The notes beneath the pieces were generated by a model. The model saw only the letters and a list, made by a program, of their open reading frames with translations. It was not told where the DNA came from and ran no database searches. From the IMG/VR virus record IMGVR_UViG_3300026078_000023, positions 29,290 to 93,289 of that record: 64,000 nt of DNA. One strand, written 5' to 3'. Source of the stretch: a virus. The position numbers and the translations under genes were made by a program. Each line of letters begins with the position of its first letter. Within the stretch, counting starts at the first letter, position 1. Shown piece by piece: positions 20,764-29,360 of this stretch.

Positions 20764-21237
20764 TCAGGCCCCGAAGACGAGCGGCTCGGGGACCACGAAC
20801 CCGCCTGACGGTGCGGCCCCGGCCCTGCCCCCGGGCGTGGCGCGCCTGACGCCGTACGGTCCCAAGATCGCGAGGGCGTCGTTGTAGAGCCCCTTGAAGT
20901 CGCCGAACGCCAGGTCGACCTGGGCCCGCGTCAGCTCGGTGATCCCGTCGCACGTCCGGACGGCAGCGTCGATCGCCACCTTCGTCTTGGCGAACAGGGC
21001 GTCCAGGTCCTTTCGCTTGGCGGGGTCCAGGTTGATGGTCTGAGAGACCGACTCGAGCACGCCGACCACGAGGAGCGCGTCCTGGGCGTACTTCTGGACG
21101 TCGACCTTCGCGATGACGTCGGTCACCGGCTTGACAGTCGCGCAGCCGGGACTCGAGACGATCGAGGCGGTGCCGGCGACGGCGGCCATGGTGCCGATGA
21201 TTGCGGCGGCGATGACGGGGAAGCGCGGTGGTCTCAT
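20764..21237 (-). CDS. Exported lipoprotein
   Basis: 157 residues. The N-terminus (R-P-P-R-F then A-A-A-I-I-G-T-M-A-A-V-A-G) is a signal peptide ending S-S-P-G-C, an atypical lipobox. The mature part is helical (I-A-K-V-D-V-Q-K-Y-A-Q-D-A-L-L-V-V-G-V). It would sit in the periplasm or envelope. It is driven by a class I promoter with the second box 7 bases before the ATG. Confidence 0.6.
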   Translation of the reverse strand: MRPPRFPVIAAAIIGTMAAVAGTASIVSSPGCATVKPVTDVIAKVDVQKYAQDALLVVGVLESVSQTINLDPAKRKDLDALFAKTKVAIDAAVRTCDGITELTRAQVDLAFGDFKGLYNDALAILGPYGVRRATPGGRAGAAPSGGFVVPEPLVFGA

Positions 21238-21244
21238 GCCGACG

Positions 21245-21274
21245 ATGCTGCGCCGGCCGAGGCGCAGCTGTCAA
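21245..21274 (-). promoter_or_regulatory. Class I promoter, 21237 gene
   Basis: TTGACA (21269-21274), 18 bases, CAGCAT (21245-21250), 7 bases to the ATG at 21237. Confidence 0.7.
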
Positions 21275-21289
21275 CGTCCGGCCGCGGCG

Positions 21290-21766
21290 CTACTCGTCGC
21301 CGGCCGGCTTGGAGTCGGACTTGCGGGCCTCGAGCACCTCGTCGATCGGGGGCAGTTCCTGCTGCTCGGAGGCCTTGGACGCGGCCACCTCGGCGGCTCG
21401 AGCGGCGGCTTGCTCGGCGTCCCTGGCGGCGGCGGCGATCTCGGCGTCGCGGGCGGCGACGGCGGCCGCGCGGGCGACGTCACCGGGGTGGTTGACGAGC
21501 TCGACGATCTCCCACTCCTTGGACTCGAACTCCGGCGCGGTGGCGTGCCAGTCGTGGAGCCGGTGGCCGGTGTCCGTGAAGACGCCGATCGTGTCGGCCC
21601 CGGCGGCGCCGGCGATCCCGACGTACCCCATTGCGATCGGGCCCGAGTACTGGCCGGCGGGCGTCTGCACGTTCGGGGCGGTCCAGTTGGCGTGCCGGGC
21701 GAACTTCCCGTTCTTGATTGCCTCCTGGACCTGCTTCCAGCCCTTGCCCTTCGCGATCGTCTTCAT
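21290..21766 (-). CDS. Unknown protein with Ala-rich coiled coil
   Basis: 158 residues. Residues 1-90 form a compact domain beginning M-K-T-I-A-K-G-K-G-W-K-Q-V-Q-E-A-I-K and including H-D-W-H-A-T-A-P-E-F-E-S. Residues about 95-140 form an Ala/Glu/Arg coiled coil. The end is Asp/Glu rich. The initial K-G-K-x-W-K-x-V-x-x-A-I pattern occurs in small phage proteins of unknown function. It stands alone between two promoters. Confidence 0.6.
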   Translation of the reverse strand: MKTIAKGKGWKQVQEAIKNGKFARHANWTAPNVQTPAGQYSGPIAMGYVGIAGAAGADTIGVFTDTGHRLHDWHATAPEFESKEWEIVELVNHPGDVARAAAVAARDAEIAAAARDAEQAAARAAEVAASKASEQQELPPIDEVLEARKSDSKPAGDE

Positions 21767-21805
21767 GGCAACGGAGTGTAGTACAGGACCGGGCCCGCCG
21801 GATAT

Positions 21806-22474
21806 TCAGGCGAACGCCCGGCCGCCGCCCGCGGCCGGATCGTGGTCCTCGCGCCAGGAGCGCGACACGCGCCCCTCGAGACCCCCGTTGCCCACCGCGC
21901 TCGCGGCGCCGACGTGCTGCACGAGGGAGGGCACCACGATCGCGTAGGACAGGCCCAGCGTCGCGCCCAGCAGGGCGAGCTGGTTGTCCGAGCCAACCCG
22001 GTCGAATGACGTGCAGCCCATGTAGCGCATGAGCCCGCACGTCCGCAGCGGGAACTTGATGGCCTGCGCGTAGACGAAGCCCTCCGGCCGCCGCGAGACC
22101 CACAGGCCGTGGGGCATCTCCCACGTGCTGCCGATGTCAAAGAGGCTCACCCAGGCGACGTCATGCGGGACCTGCAGTATCTCCGCGCAGCGCGCACCGT
22201 TGCGGCACCAGCGCACGTCGTCCTCGACGGCGATCAGATCTTCGCCGGCCTCGTAGGCGAGGCTGGCGGCGCGCCAGAGCGTCCACCGGTTGTCCGGCGT
22301 GGCGGTGGCCGGCCGCTCGAAGGCGTCGAGGGTCCAGCCCTTGGGCAGCTCGCCAACGGGGGACAGCGAGTCGCTCACGACCACGCGGCGGCCCTCGGCC
22401 GAGGCGTCCGTCGAGGCGAGCGTGGCTGCGAGGTACGAGGCTCCCGGGCGCGGGTGGGTGAGGACGGCGATCAC
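21806..22474 (-). CDS. Glycosyltransferase-like protein
   Basis: 222 residues with GTG overlapping the fibre gene stop. A Rossmann-like start (M-I-A-V-L-T-H-P-R-P), the acidic L-I-A-V-E-D-D-V-R-W-C near 80-90 (E84-D85-D86, a DxD-type metal site) and P-S-L-V-Q-H-V-G near 183-190 resemble family-25-type GT-A glycosyltransferases. Being coupled to a tail-fibre gene, it may glycosylate the fibre or another virion protein. Modification of the host surface or DNA is the alternative. Confidence 0.6.
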   Translation of the reverse strand: MIAVLTHPRPGASYLAATLASTDASAEGRRVVVSDSLSPVGELPKGWTLDAFERPATATPDNRWTLWRAASLAYEAGEDLIAVEDDVRWCRNGARCAEILQVPHDVAWVSLFDIGSTWEMPHGLWVSRRPEGFVYAQAIKFPLRTCGLMRYMGCTSFDRVGSDNQLALLGATLGLSYAIVVPSLVQHVGAASAVGNGGLEGRVSRSWREDHDPAAGGGRAFA

Positions 22475-24015
22475 TCCTGGAACCTCCCCGTGATGTACAG
22501 GCCGATGGCGCCGCTGTTGATCGTTCCGGAGGCGACGGAGATGCGGATCCCCACGATGTCGCCCGCGGAAAAGACTTGCGTCGACGTGGCAGTACCCCCC
22601 GCGGTCGAGCCGGCGAAGAACGTCCCCAGGGTAATGACGGGCGTTCCGTTGAGGACGACTTGGACGCTGTACGTGGGCGAGCCGGTGCCCGCCAGCGTGT
22701 TCAGCATGATGTCGAACGCCCAGTCCTGCGCGGTGCTGTCGTTGGGGACGCGGAAACCGAAGAACGACGTCGCAAACTCAGTGATGTAACCGACGCCGAT
22801 GTAGAACGACGAGCTCGCAAGCGTGGTTCCGGGGAAGCCGCTGCGGCAGCCCCAGGTCAGGCTGTACTGCTTCCCCACCTTGAAGGTCGACGCCGAGAAT
22901 TTCGCCGGCCCGGAGACGGTCAACTCCTGTATGGTCCCCGGACCGAGACTTCCGCTACCGAGCAGGACGTTCGCCGAGCTGGTCGTTTGGATCTTGGTGT
23001 AACTGACGGTGTTGTTGCCATACGCCCCCGTGGCCAATTGGCCGAACCCGAGGAAGCCACCGCTCTCGCGCAGCGCGAAACTTGTGCTCGAGCTCGTCGC
23101 GATGTCCGCCCTCGCGCCCGTTGAGCCGCCTGCCACGCCGAGCACGGAGAGGGCGGACCCGTTGGCGACGGCCACCGTGGGGTTCGCGGCGGTGCCACCG
23201 ATGGTGATCTGAGAGCCCCCCGTCACCGACAGGACGCCGGTGTTGTTCACGACGGGGTTGGTCCCCGTGCCCGTGATCGAGATGCCGGTACCGGCCGTCA
23301 CCGACGCCACGCCGGCCCCGGAGGTGAAGTCGACGAAGGCCGCGGTCCCGTTGTCGACGAGGGTGAACTTGTTCGAGAACTGCAGGTTCGTGTGGTGGGT
23401 GATCGGCGTCCCGGACGAGTCCCTGGTGTTGACCACGCCGCCGTTGATCACGACGGGCGACGCCGGGGATCCGGTGATCGAGATGCCGGACCCGGCGTTG
23501 ACCAGCAGGACGCCGGTGTTGTTGACGACCGGGTTGGTCCCCGTGCCCGTGATGCTGATGCCGGTACCGGCCGTCACCGACGCCACGCCTGTCGTCCCTG
23601 GGACTGCCGGGTAGTTCACCATCACCCAGGCCCCGGACGCCCCCAGCGAGGTGTCGTACCGGAACGTGTAGATCGTGTTCGCGGTCGTGGTGACGTTGGC
23701 GCCGCCGATGAGGAGCATCGGCCGCTCGCTGCCCGACGGGGCTGAGTTGTGGGTGAGGACCTTCGGGGCCTCGGTCAGGAAGTCGACGTGCTGACCGTCC
23801 GAGACGCCGCCGGCGTCGATCCGGAAGATCGTCGTCAGGCCGGCGCCCGTGATGTGGAAGTAGTCGCCCGGGTAGGACGGGATCAGCGCCGCCGACGCGG
23901 CGATGTCCGGGCCGCGCCGGAACTCGCCCTGGATGGTGAAGTCGGTCAAGGACTGCGACTTGGCGGTGTTGTTCTCGCCGTGCAGCCGGAGTCCCTGTGT
24001 CGTGATGAATCCCAT
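22471..24015 (-). CDS. Tail fibre protein with T-A-G-T-G-I-S repeats
   Basis: 514 residues, Gly/Ser/Thr rich. It contains two near-identical modules of about 29 residues (beginning A-S-V-T-A-G-T-G-I-S-I-T-G-T and ending N-N-T-G-V-L) encoded at about 23228-23314 and 23504-23590, plus two divergent copies. Such repeats build triple beta-stranded fibre shafts. The C-terminal 200 residues look like a globular receptor-binding or trimerisation domain. It is the last large structural gene before the glycosyltransferase-like gene. Confidence 0.7.
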   Translation of the reverse strand: MGFITTQGLRLHGENNTAKSQSLTDFTIQGEFRRGPDIAASAALIPSYPGDYFHITGAGLTTIFRIDAGGVSDGQHVDFLTEAPKVLTHNSAPSGSERPMLLIGGANVTTTANTIYTFRYDTSLGASGAWVMVNYPAVPGTTGVASVTAGTGISITGTGTNPVVNNTGVLLVNAGSGISITGSPASPVVINGGVVNTRDSSGTPITHHTNLQFSNKFTLVDNGTAAFVDFTSGAGVASVTAGTGISITGTGTNPVVNNTGVLSVTGGSQITIGGTAANPTVAVANGSALSVLGVAGGSTGARADIATSSSTSFALRESGGFLGFGQLATGAYGNNTVSYTKIQTTSSANVLLGSGSLGPGTIQELTVSGPAKFSASTFKVGKQYSLTWGCRSGFPGTTLASSSFYIGVGYITEFATSFFGFRVPNDSTAQDWAFDIMLNTLAGTGSPTYSVQVVLNGTPVITLGTFFAGSTAGGTATSTQVFSAGDIVGIRISVASGTINSGAIGLYITGRFQE

Positions 24016-24022
24016 CGTCTAC

Positions 24023-26077
24023 TCAGTAGGAGGAGAACCCGGCGTTCTTGCCGACCTGCCAGATCGGCAGGTCCGACCAGTTGTAGTTGGTGCCCGTGAC
24101 GAGGAGCTGACTCGCGGCCGACGTCGTCGCCGTGAACGCGGTCGACGGCGAGGGATTCGACGACGAGAGCTTGGACCCCGGGTCGAGGATGTTCACGATG
24201 AAACCGGTGTTGCTGGACCCGAAGATCCCGTCCACCGACGCCTGCGCGCCGCCGATCACCTGGATCGCCGAGGCCGAGCAGTCGAACACGTAGAGCGTCC
24301 CCAGGCGACCGTTGCAGCCGACCAGGAGCTGGCAGCTGCCGGTCTTCGCGATCAGGTTAGTGTTCACCTGGAGGTTGCCGGTCCATGCCGACATGAACGC
24401 CGACGAGAGCCACAGGCAACGGTTCGGGGCGGTGGTCCCGGAGAAGGTGAAGCTCCCGACGTTCACGCAGCCCTGGACCACGCAGCCGGACGGGACCGAG
24501 GCGCCCGACGCGCGCCACCCGCAGTGCCGGATCTGGGCCTGGCCGCCGGCGACCTTGTCCAGGTCCAGCAGGACCAGGTGGCAGTTCAGGGTCGTGACCC
24601 CAGCGTTGGAGACCGGGAGGATGACGGACGGGAACTTCGGGAGCGAGAGGACCTCGTAGTTGTCCCCGCTCACGAACGACGCAGAGGCCGTGCCGGCGGC
24701 GGTCGTCGCCGGCCAGCCGTTCGTCGGGGAGATCTCCGCGGTCTTGGCCACGTTCTCGTAGCCCATCGCCGCGTACTTCAGCCCGTCCGTCCTCCTGATG
24801 ATCCGCGACCCGGAAGAGGTGGACAGGCACCCGGACGCCGACCAGGACGTCGGCAGGGACGAGTCGGAGACGGTCCACGGCGCGTCGGCCGCGCCGGTCA
24901 GCGTCCCTGACCGGACCACCGTCGGGACGCCCACGAACAGCAGGGGGTTCGCCGTGTATGACCCGACCTGTGTCCCGTGCATGATGGGGGTCAGGTTCAA
25001 GGAGGCGTGCGCCGTGTCGCTCATCCACCGGACGGTGGTGGCCTGGGCCAGGGCCACCCCTTTCACGCGGCGCACGAACTCGTCGGCGGTCCGGAGCGGG
25101 TGGGTGTCGTCGACCCCGGTCTGCTCGTCGGTGGCGACGCCCGAGACGTTGGCCTCGTCGATGCTCCACGTCGCCTGGGTCTGCCAGATCTGGCTCGGGA
25201 ACCCGAGCCGGATCCACCGGCCCAGGGCACCACCGTCTGCCAGGACCGTGATGCCGTCGACGATCGCCGACGAGCCGGGGACGAACACGAAGAAGTCGTG
25301 CAGCGTCAGGACCTCGCAGATGTGGCAGTCGCTCGTCAGGAAGACCGACGTGTCGATCGCCACCATCCCGGTCAGGTTGGTGCGCCGGAACAGCGTGTTC
25401 GCTGCGCCGCCGCCACCGCCGCCGCTCGAGTTGATGATCGGGTTCTGGGCGGTGCCCGTGATGCTAATGTTCGTTCCGGCGCTGATGGTCAGGACGCCGG
25501 CGTTGTTGATGACCGGGTTCGTCACGGTCCCGGTGACTGAGATCCCCGTGCCGGCCGTGACGGTGTCGACGCCGCCCCCGCCCCCGGCGTTCTGGCGGAA
25601 GTACTCCAGCCACCGGATCGCCTGGGTCTTCCACCCCTGGCTGATGTTCGCCTTCTCGGTGTCCTCGGTGGACTCGAAGCCGCCCATCTTCCGGAGCGGC
25701 AGCGGCGTCCCGCCCGGACCCGTCACGAACAGGCCCGACAGGCGCGCCAGGAGCACCACCCGGCGGGTCTCGCCGGGAGACCCCGGGTTGATGACCGCCT
25801 CGAGGACGTACGTCCCGTCCGTGTGGTAGACGCCGTCGTTCGCGTCGACCGTGAACGAGCACGACGAGGCGTAGGCCAGGGTGATCGGCTCCGGGCCGGC
25901 GCCGCCGACCACCGACCCCTCGGGCCGACCCTTCAGGACCCACTTGACCGTGCTGACGCCGACCATCGAGGTCAGCGAGGCGGTCACCACGTCGCCGGCG
26001 GCGAGGTCCTCGCGGTACCCGATGACGGCGGGGCCGCCGTTCCTGGTGCTCTGTACCTGTACCGACTCGAAGGCCAT
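24023..26077 (-). CDS. Tail fibre or spike with beta-helix region
   Basis: 684 residues. An N-terminal beta-sandwich-like domain of about 150 residues is followed by a Gly-rich joint (G-G-G-G-G-V-D), two copies of the T-A-G-T-G-I-S-type repeat shared with the next gene, another Gly-rich linker, and a 400-residue C-terminal region rich in short strands and Cys (C-V-V-Q-G-C-V-N-V-G-S) typical of right-handed beta-helices found in tailspikes. It would mediate receptor binding or surface-polymer contact; no catalytic residues can be assigned. Confidence 0.65.
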   Translation of the reverse strand: MAFESVQVQSTRNGGPAVIGYREDLAAGDVVTASLTSMVGVSTVKWVLKGRPEGSVVGGAGPEPITLAYASSCSFTVDANDGVYHTDGTYVLEAVINPGSPGETRRVVLLARLSGLFVTGPGGTPLPLRKMGGFESTEDTEKANISQGWKTQAIRWLEYFRQNAGGGGGVDTVTAGTGISVTGTVTNPVINNAGVLTISAGTNISITGTAQNPIINSSGGGGGGAANTLFRRTNLTGMVAIDTSVFLTSDCHICEVLTLHDFFVFVPGSSAIVDGITVLADGGALGRWIRLGFPSQIWQTQATWSIDEANVSGVATDEQTGVDDTHPLRTADEFVRRVKGVALAQATTVRWMSDTAHASLNLTPIMHGTQVGSYTANPLLFVGVPTVVRSGTLTGAADAPWTVSDSSLPTSWSASGCLSTSSGSRIIRRTDGLKYAAMGYENVAKTAEISPTNGWPATTAAGTASASFVSGDNYEVLSLPKFPSVILPVSNAGVTTLNCHLVLLDLDKVAGGQAQIRHCGWRASGASVPSGCVVQGCVNVGSFTFSGTTAPNRCLWLSSAFMSAWTGNLQVNTNLIAKTGSCQLLVGCNGRLGTLYVFDCSASAIQVIGGAQASVDGIFGSSNTGFIVNILDPGSKLSSSNPSPSTAFTATTSAASQLLVTGTNYNWSDLPIWQVGKNAGFSSY

Positions 26078-26083
26078 CGCCGC

Positions 26084-27544
26084 TCAGACGAGGCCGCGGA
26101 CCCCGTGTCCGTACGCCTTCACGTAGAGGTTGATGAGGGGGGACCCGGACGGAGTGTTCTGGATGATCACGTAGGCGAGGCCGTTCGACAGGTCGTCGAG
26201 GGGGACCGCCGCGGTGCCGCCGATGATGACCCCGCCCGTGCCGGCCGTGACCGCCAGGGAGGCGCAGGCGTCGTTGAAGCCGTTCGGCGGGCCCATCGAC
26301 GACGGGTTGAGGTGCATGCTGATGTTCAGCGGCGACCCGGTGACCGATCCCGGGGACATGGTCACGACGACCTCGCGCTTGATGAGCGGCATCGACGCCA
26401 GGACGGCGGGGGACGCCGCGACCGTGAGCTGCTGCTCGAGGCCCCACTTGCCGTACGTGCGCTCGGCCGTCATCACGCAGGGCTGCCGGTTCGTGGTCCC
26501 CTTGTAGACGAACCCGAGGCCGATGTAGAGGGCGCTGGTGCGCGCCACGCCGCGCGGGGTGTTGATGCTGGCGTTCGGGTGGCCCTCGCTGTCGGGCGGG
26601 GTCGTGCTCTCCACGATGACCGCGGGGATCCAGAACGGCGTCCCCAGGATGGTCTGGATCGACCCCTGCCCCTGGTCCGGCCGCCCGGCCACCAGGTAGA
26701 TGTAGTAGGGCCTGGAGGAATTCGCCGGGGCAGCCGTCGCGAACGGGTTGGCCCCGGCGTCCTGGTACACCTGCGGCGACCCGGTGAACTCGATCAGCTC
26801 GCCGTTGATCAGCACGCGGTGCTTAACGCCGTTCAGGGTCAGGTCAGACGAGGCCGTCGTCGGGTCGGTGGCGTTCGACCACAGCAGCCGGCACCCGGCC
26901 AGGATGCGGCTCTCGAGCGCGCCGGGGGCGACCGTCTTGCGCCACAGCCGGCGCCGGAAGGTGAAGGCCCCGGCGTTCGCCGACGCCGCCGGCACGAACA
27001 CCTCGTAGAGCGCGCACTTGTGCGCGGGGACCGCCGGCGGGACGGGCGTCGAGGACGGCGTCCCCGTGACCACCGAGAGCGTCGTGCTGGGATTCGTCGT
27101 CTTGTAGACGTTCTCCGGCGTGGTGTTGCGGGTCTGCGGGTCGAGCAGGATGTTCCGGCTCTGGAGGTCGGTGTCGACCGACGACGGATCGCCGACGATG
27201 AGGTCTACCCGGTGGTTCGTGAGGTCGGGGTTGCTGAACGACAGCGGCGTCGCCGGCCAGCGCATGACGATGTTCGAGCTGTCGTCGGCCGTCAGGTTCG
27301 GCATCGTCGGGTCCCAGAAGAAGCCGGAGCCCTTCGGGATCGTGGCCGTGTACCCGCTCGTGTCGCCGAACACGTCGTGGATCTCGATCGCCCCGGAGAT
27401 CGGCGAGTCGTCGTCCGCGGTGCCACCCATGTAGGCGACCATGTCCTGCAGCTCGCGCGAGGACAGGCGCTGCAGGCGGTTCAGGTCGCCGGAGAGGAGC
27501 TGCTCGCGGGCGGCGAACCCGACGCGAGAGAAGCCTGCTGCCAT
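26084..27544 (-). CDS. Baseplate/fibre-associated structural protein
   Basis: 486 residues. Starts F-S-R-V-G-F-A-A-R-E-Q-L-L-S-G-D-L-N-R-L-Q. The body is beta-rich with many P-x-x-P turns, and the C-terminal part includes L-A-V-T-A-G-T-G-G-V, a degenerate version of the fibre repeat. It lies between J-like baseplate and fibre genes, so it probably connects fibres to the baseplate. It has its own class I promoter 7 bases before the ATG. Confidence 0.6.
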   Translation of the reverse strand: MAAGFSRVGFAAREQLLSGDLNRLQRLSSRELQDMVAYMGGTADDDSPISGAIEIHDVFGDTSGYTATIPKGSGFFWDPTMPNLTADDSSNIVMRWPATPLSFSNPDLTNHRVDLIVGDPSSVDTDLQSRNILLDPQTRNTTPENVYKTTNPSTTLSVVTGTPSSTPVPPAVPAHKCALYEVFVPAASANAGAFTFRRRLWRKTVAPGALESRILAGCRLLWSNATDPTTASSDLTLNGVKHRVLINGELIEFTGSPQVYQDAGANPFATAAPANSSRPYYIYLVAGRPDQGQGSIQTILGTPFWIPAVIVESTTPPDSEGHPNASINTPRGVARTSALYIGLGFVYKGTTNRQPCVMTAERTYGKWGLEQQLTVAASPAVLASMPLIKREVVVTMSPGSVTGSPLNISMHLNPSSMGPPNGFNDACASLAVTAGTGGVIIGGTAAVPLDDLSNGLAYVIIQNTPSGSPLINLYVKAYGHGVRGLV

Positions 27545-27551
27545 GTCGGCG

Positions 27552-27581
27552 AAGTTACACGAGCGCCGGAGGCGCTGTCAG
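27552..27581 (-). promoter_or_regulatory. Class I promoter, 27544 gene
   Basis: CTGACA (27576-27581), 18 bases containing an inverted repeat GCGCC...GGCGC, TAACTT (27552-27557), 7 bases to the ATG. Confidence 0.65.
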
Positions 27582-27584
27582 TTT

Positions 27585-28994
27585 TTACGGCCAGGGCTGG
27601 ATCAGGTGGACCCACACCGTCCCCACGACGTTCAGGAAGTTCGTCCCGTCCGACCGGCCGCGCCCGTGGATCACCGTGACCGGGATCTGCGGGACCTTGA
27701 CCGCGACCGTGTCGCGCGCGCTGCGCTCCGGGGTGTCGATGACCTGGCTGTCCCAGGTGACGAACCGCATGTGGCAGGTGGACCCGGGGATCGGGTTCGC
27801 GGAGGACATCCCCACCGTGCAGCCGACGATCATCCAGGCCGTGTTCGGAGGCGCCGAGATGACCCAGGCGTCGTTGTCCCCGGCCGACGTCGTCAGGCCC
27901 ATCTCCGCGATCACCGTCGGGCGCTGGAGGAACAGGTCGAAGTTGACCCCGCCCGCCTTGGCCTGCGAGACGTGCTGGTACACCGAGAGCAGCCCGGCCA
28001 GGACCCCCGGGGGGAGCGTCAGCCAGGCGTCCAGGTACCCCATCATGGGGTCGTCGGCGAAGCCTTCGTCCAGGAACATCGCCTGCGCTTCCCGGTCGCT
28101 CACGTAGTCCCCGGCCTGCACCTCGAAGTAGGCGCGGGCGACGCGCCGGTCGGAGAGCGTCGTCACCTCGTCGTCCAGGAAGTCGCCCCCCAGGCCGGGG
28201 ACGTCCGTGGTCCCGGCGATCGCCGTGAACGAGTAGAGCCCGTCCGCCGCCTTCTTGGACGGGGTGGCGAGGTCCTGGAAGGGCTCGCCCACCAGGAACG
28301 GCGGCAGGCCGGTCCTCTGGGCGATGGACCTGACCAGCGCCGAGATCGCCTCGGGTGACACCAGATCGGCGATATTGCGGACCCGGGCCCGGAACTCGTC
28401 CTCCTGCTCCCCCGGCTGCTGCAGGAGCCCGCGCTCCCCGCCGTGCACCGCCAGCCAGTTCGCCGCCCCGCCCGTGATGAGCGTGCTCGAGGCGACCACG
28501 AACGTGTCATCGCCGTTCCCGGTCGTCCCGGCGGGGGCGATCAGGTTCTGCACGCCGGCCACGACCGGGGCGTCGGGGGCGACTTGGAACACGGCCTCGT
28601 CCTCCGTGTTCACGAGCTCGGACCGGCGGTCCGTCTCCACCGGCACGGAGACTGTGATGGTCCCGGCCGAGACCGGCACGTCCGTCTGAGACCGGGCGAG
28701 GACGCCGCGCTCGTCGAGGAACCGGTAGCCGCGCGGGATGACCCCGCCGTAGAGCGCGGTGGTCCGGGTCAGGGTGATGACCGCCACCCCGCGCTGCCCG
28801 GCCGAGCTCGCCGAGATCGTCAGGGCGTCCCGGTTGTGGACGATGGCGGTCCCCAGGCGCGCCATCTGGGCCACCGTCGCCATGACGATCGCCGCCGAGT
28901 CCGGGTCGTCGAGGAGCGGCTGCAGCCACCCCCACTCGTCCGTGTTCGCGCGGAGCAGCTCGAGCAGCGTCTCCTGGGTCTCGGGCGTCGCCAC
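27585..28994 (-). CDS. Baseplate J-like protein (second copy)
   Basis: 469 residues. L-Y-G-G-V-I-P-R-G-Y-R-F-L-D-E-R-G near 80-96 followed by V-P-V-S-A-G-T-I-T-V-S-V-P-V is the G-x-x-I-P-x-G...T pattern of Mu gp47/P2 gpJ-like wedge proteins. E-Q-E-D-E-F-R-A-R-V-R-N near 195-206 matches the conserved D-x-x-F-R-x-R block. The C-terminal 200 residues are an additional domain of unknown role. A more typical J-like protein is encoded two genes upstream, so this is probably a specialised wedge component carrying fibres. Confidence 0.6.
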   Translation of the reverse strand: MATPETQETLLELLRANTDEWGWLQPLLDDPDSAAIVMATVAQMARLGTAIVHNRDALTISASSAGQRGVAVITLTRTTALYGGVIPRGYRFLDERGVLARSQTDVPVSAGTITVSVPVETDRRSELVNTEDEAVFQVAPDAPVVAGVQNLIAPAGTTGNGDDTFVVASSTLITGGAANWLAVHGGERGLLQQPGEQEDEFRARVRNIADLVSPEAISALVRSIAQRTGLPPFLVGEPFQDLATPSKKAADGLYSFTAIAGTTDVPGLGGDFLDDEVTTLSDRRVARAYFEVQAGDYVSDREAQAMFLDEGFADDPMMGYLDAWLTLPPGVLAGLLSVYQHVSQAKAGGVNFDLFLQRPTVIAEMGLTTSAGDNDAWVISAPPNTAWMIVGCTVGMSSANPIPGSTCHMRFVTWDSQVIDTPERSARDTVAVKVPQIPVTVIHGRGRSDGTNFLNVVGTVWVHLIQPWP

Positions 28995-28997
28995 GGG

Positions 28998-29360
28998 TTA
29001 CGTCACCACGCCGTTCGTGACGTGACCGTGCCAGCACCCGACGTCGATAGACGGGGACAGGGTCAGGTCGTGGAACCCGGTCCCGGACACCACCCACCTG
29101 GACGGCTTGCCGACCCGACCCTGGGACCCGGCGTCGTCCGGCACCGGCGCGCAGCCGCGCGGGTTCGCGAACGACACGCGCACGGCGTGCGGGCGACCGC
29201 CGTCGAGCGGGAACTCCGGCTTCCCGTACCCGCACGGGCACCAGAACTGGACGCCGTCGGCACCATCGATCGAGTCCGTGTAGGTGCAGCCGCGCGCGGT
29301 CGTGTCCTTCACGAACTTGGCCTCGAACCACGGGTCATCAAAGCGAGCGATCATGTTCAC
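28998..29360 (-). CDS. DUF6527-like small protein
   Basis: About 120 residues. G-V-Q-F-W-C-P-C-G-Y-G near 36-46, P-H-A-V-R-V-S-F, R-W-V-V-S-G-T-G-F-H-D-L-T-L-S-P-S-I and C-W-H-G-H-V-T-N-G near 108-116 match the order of conserved blocks in DUF6527-type phage proteins. The C-P-C, H and C-W-H residues could form a zinc site. The function is unknown to me. Its stop is 3 bases from the next ATG, and its start overlaps the upstream gene, so it is expressed with the baseplate. Confidence 0.6.
   Translation of the reverse strand: MNMIARFDDPWFEAKFVKDTTARGCTYTDSIDGADGVQFWCPCGYGKPEFPLDGGRPHAVRVSFANPRGCAPVPDDAGSQGRVGKPSRWVVSGTGFHDLTLSPSIDVGCWHGHVTNGVVT

Noticed and set aside
23228-23590. CRISPR-like or mobile-element repeat for the two near-identical blocks in the fibre gene
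   Set aside because: Both copies are in frame, encode the same fibre module and differ by a few bases, which fits a protein repeat.
25823-27679. 618-codon plus-strand open frame
   Set aside because: Opposite fibre and baseplate genes, rich in Arg/Asp/His, with no ribosome site or domain.
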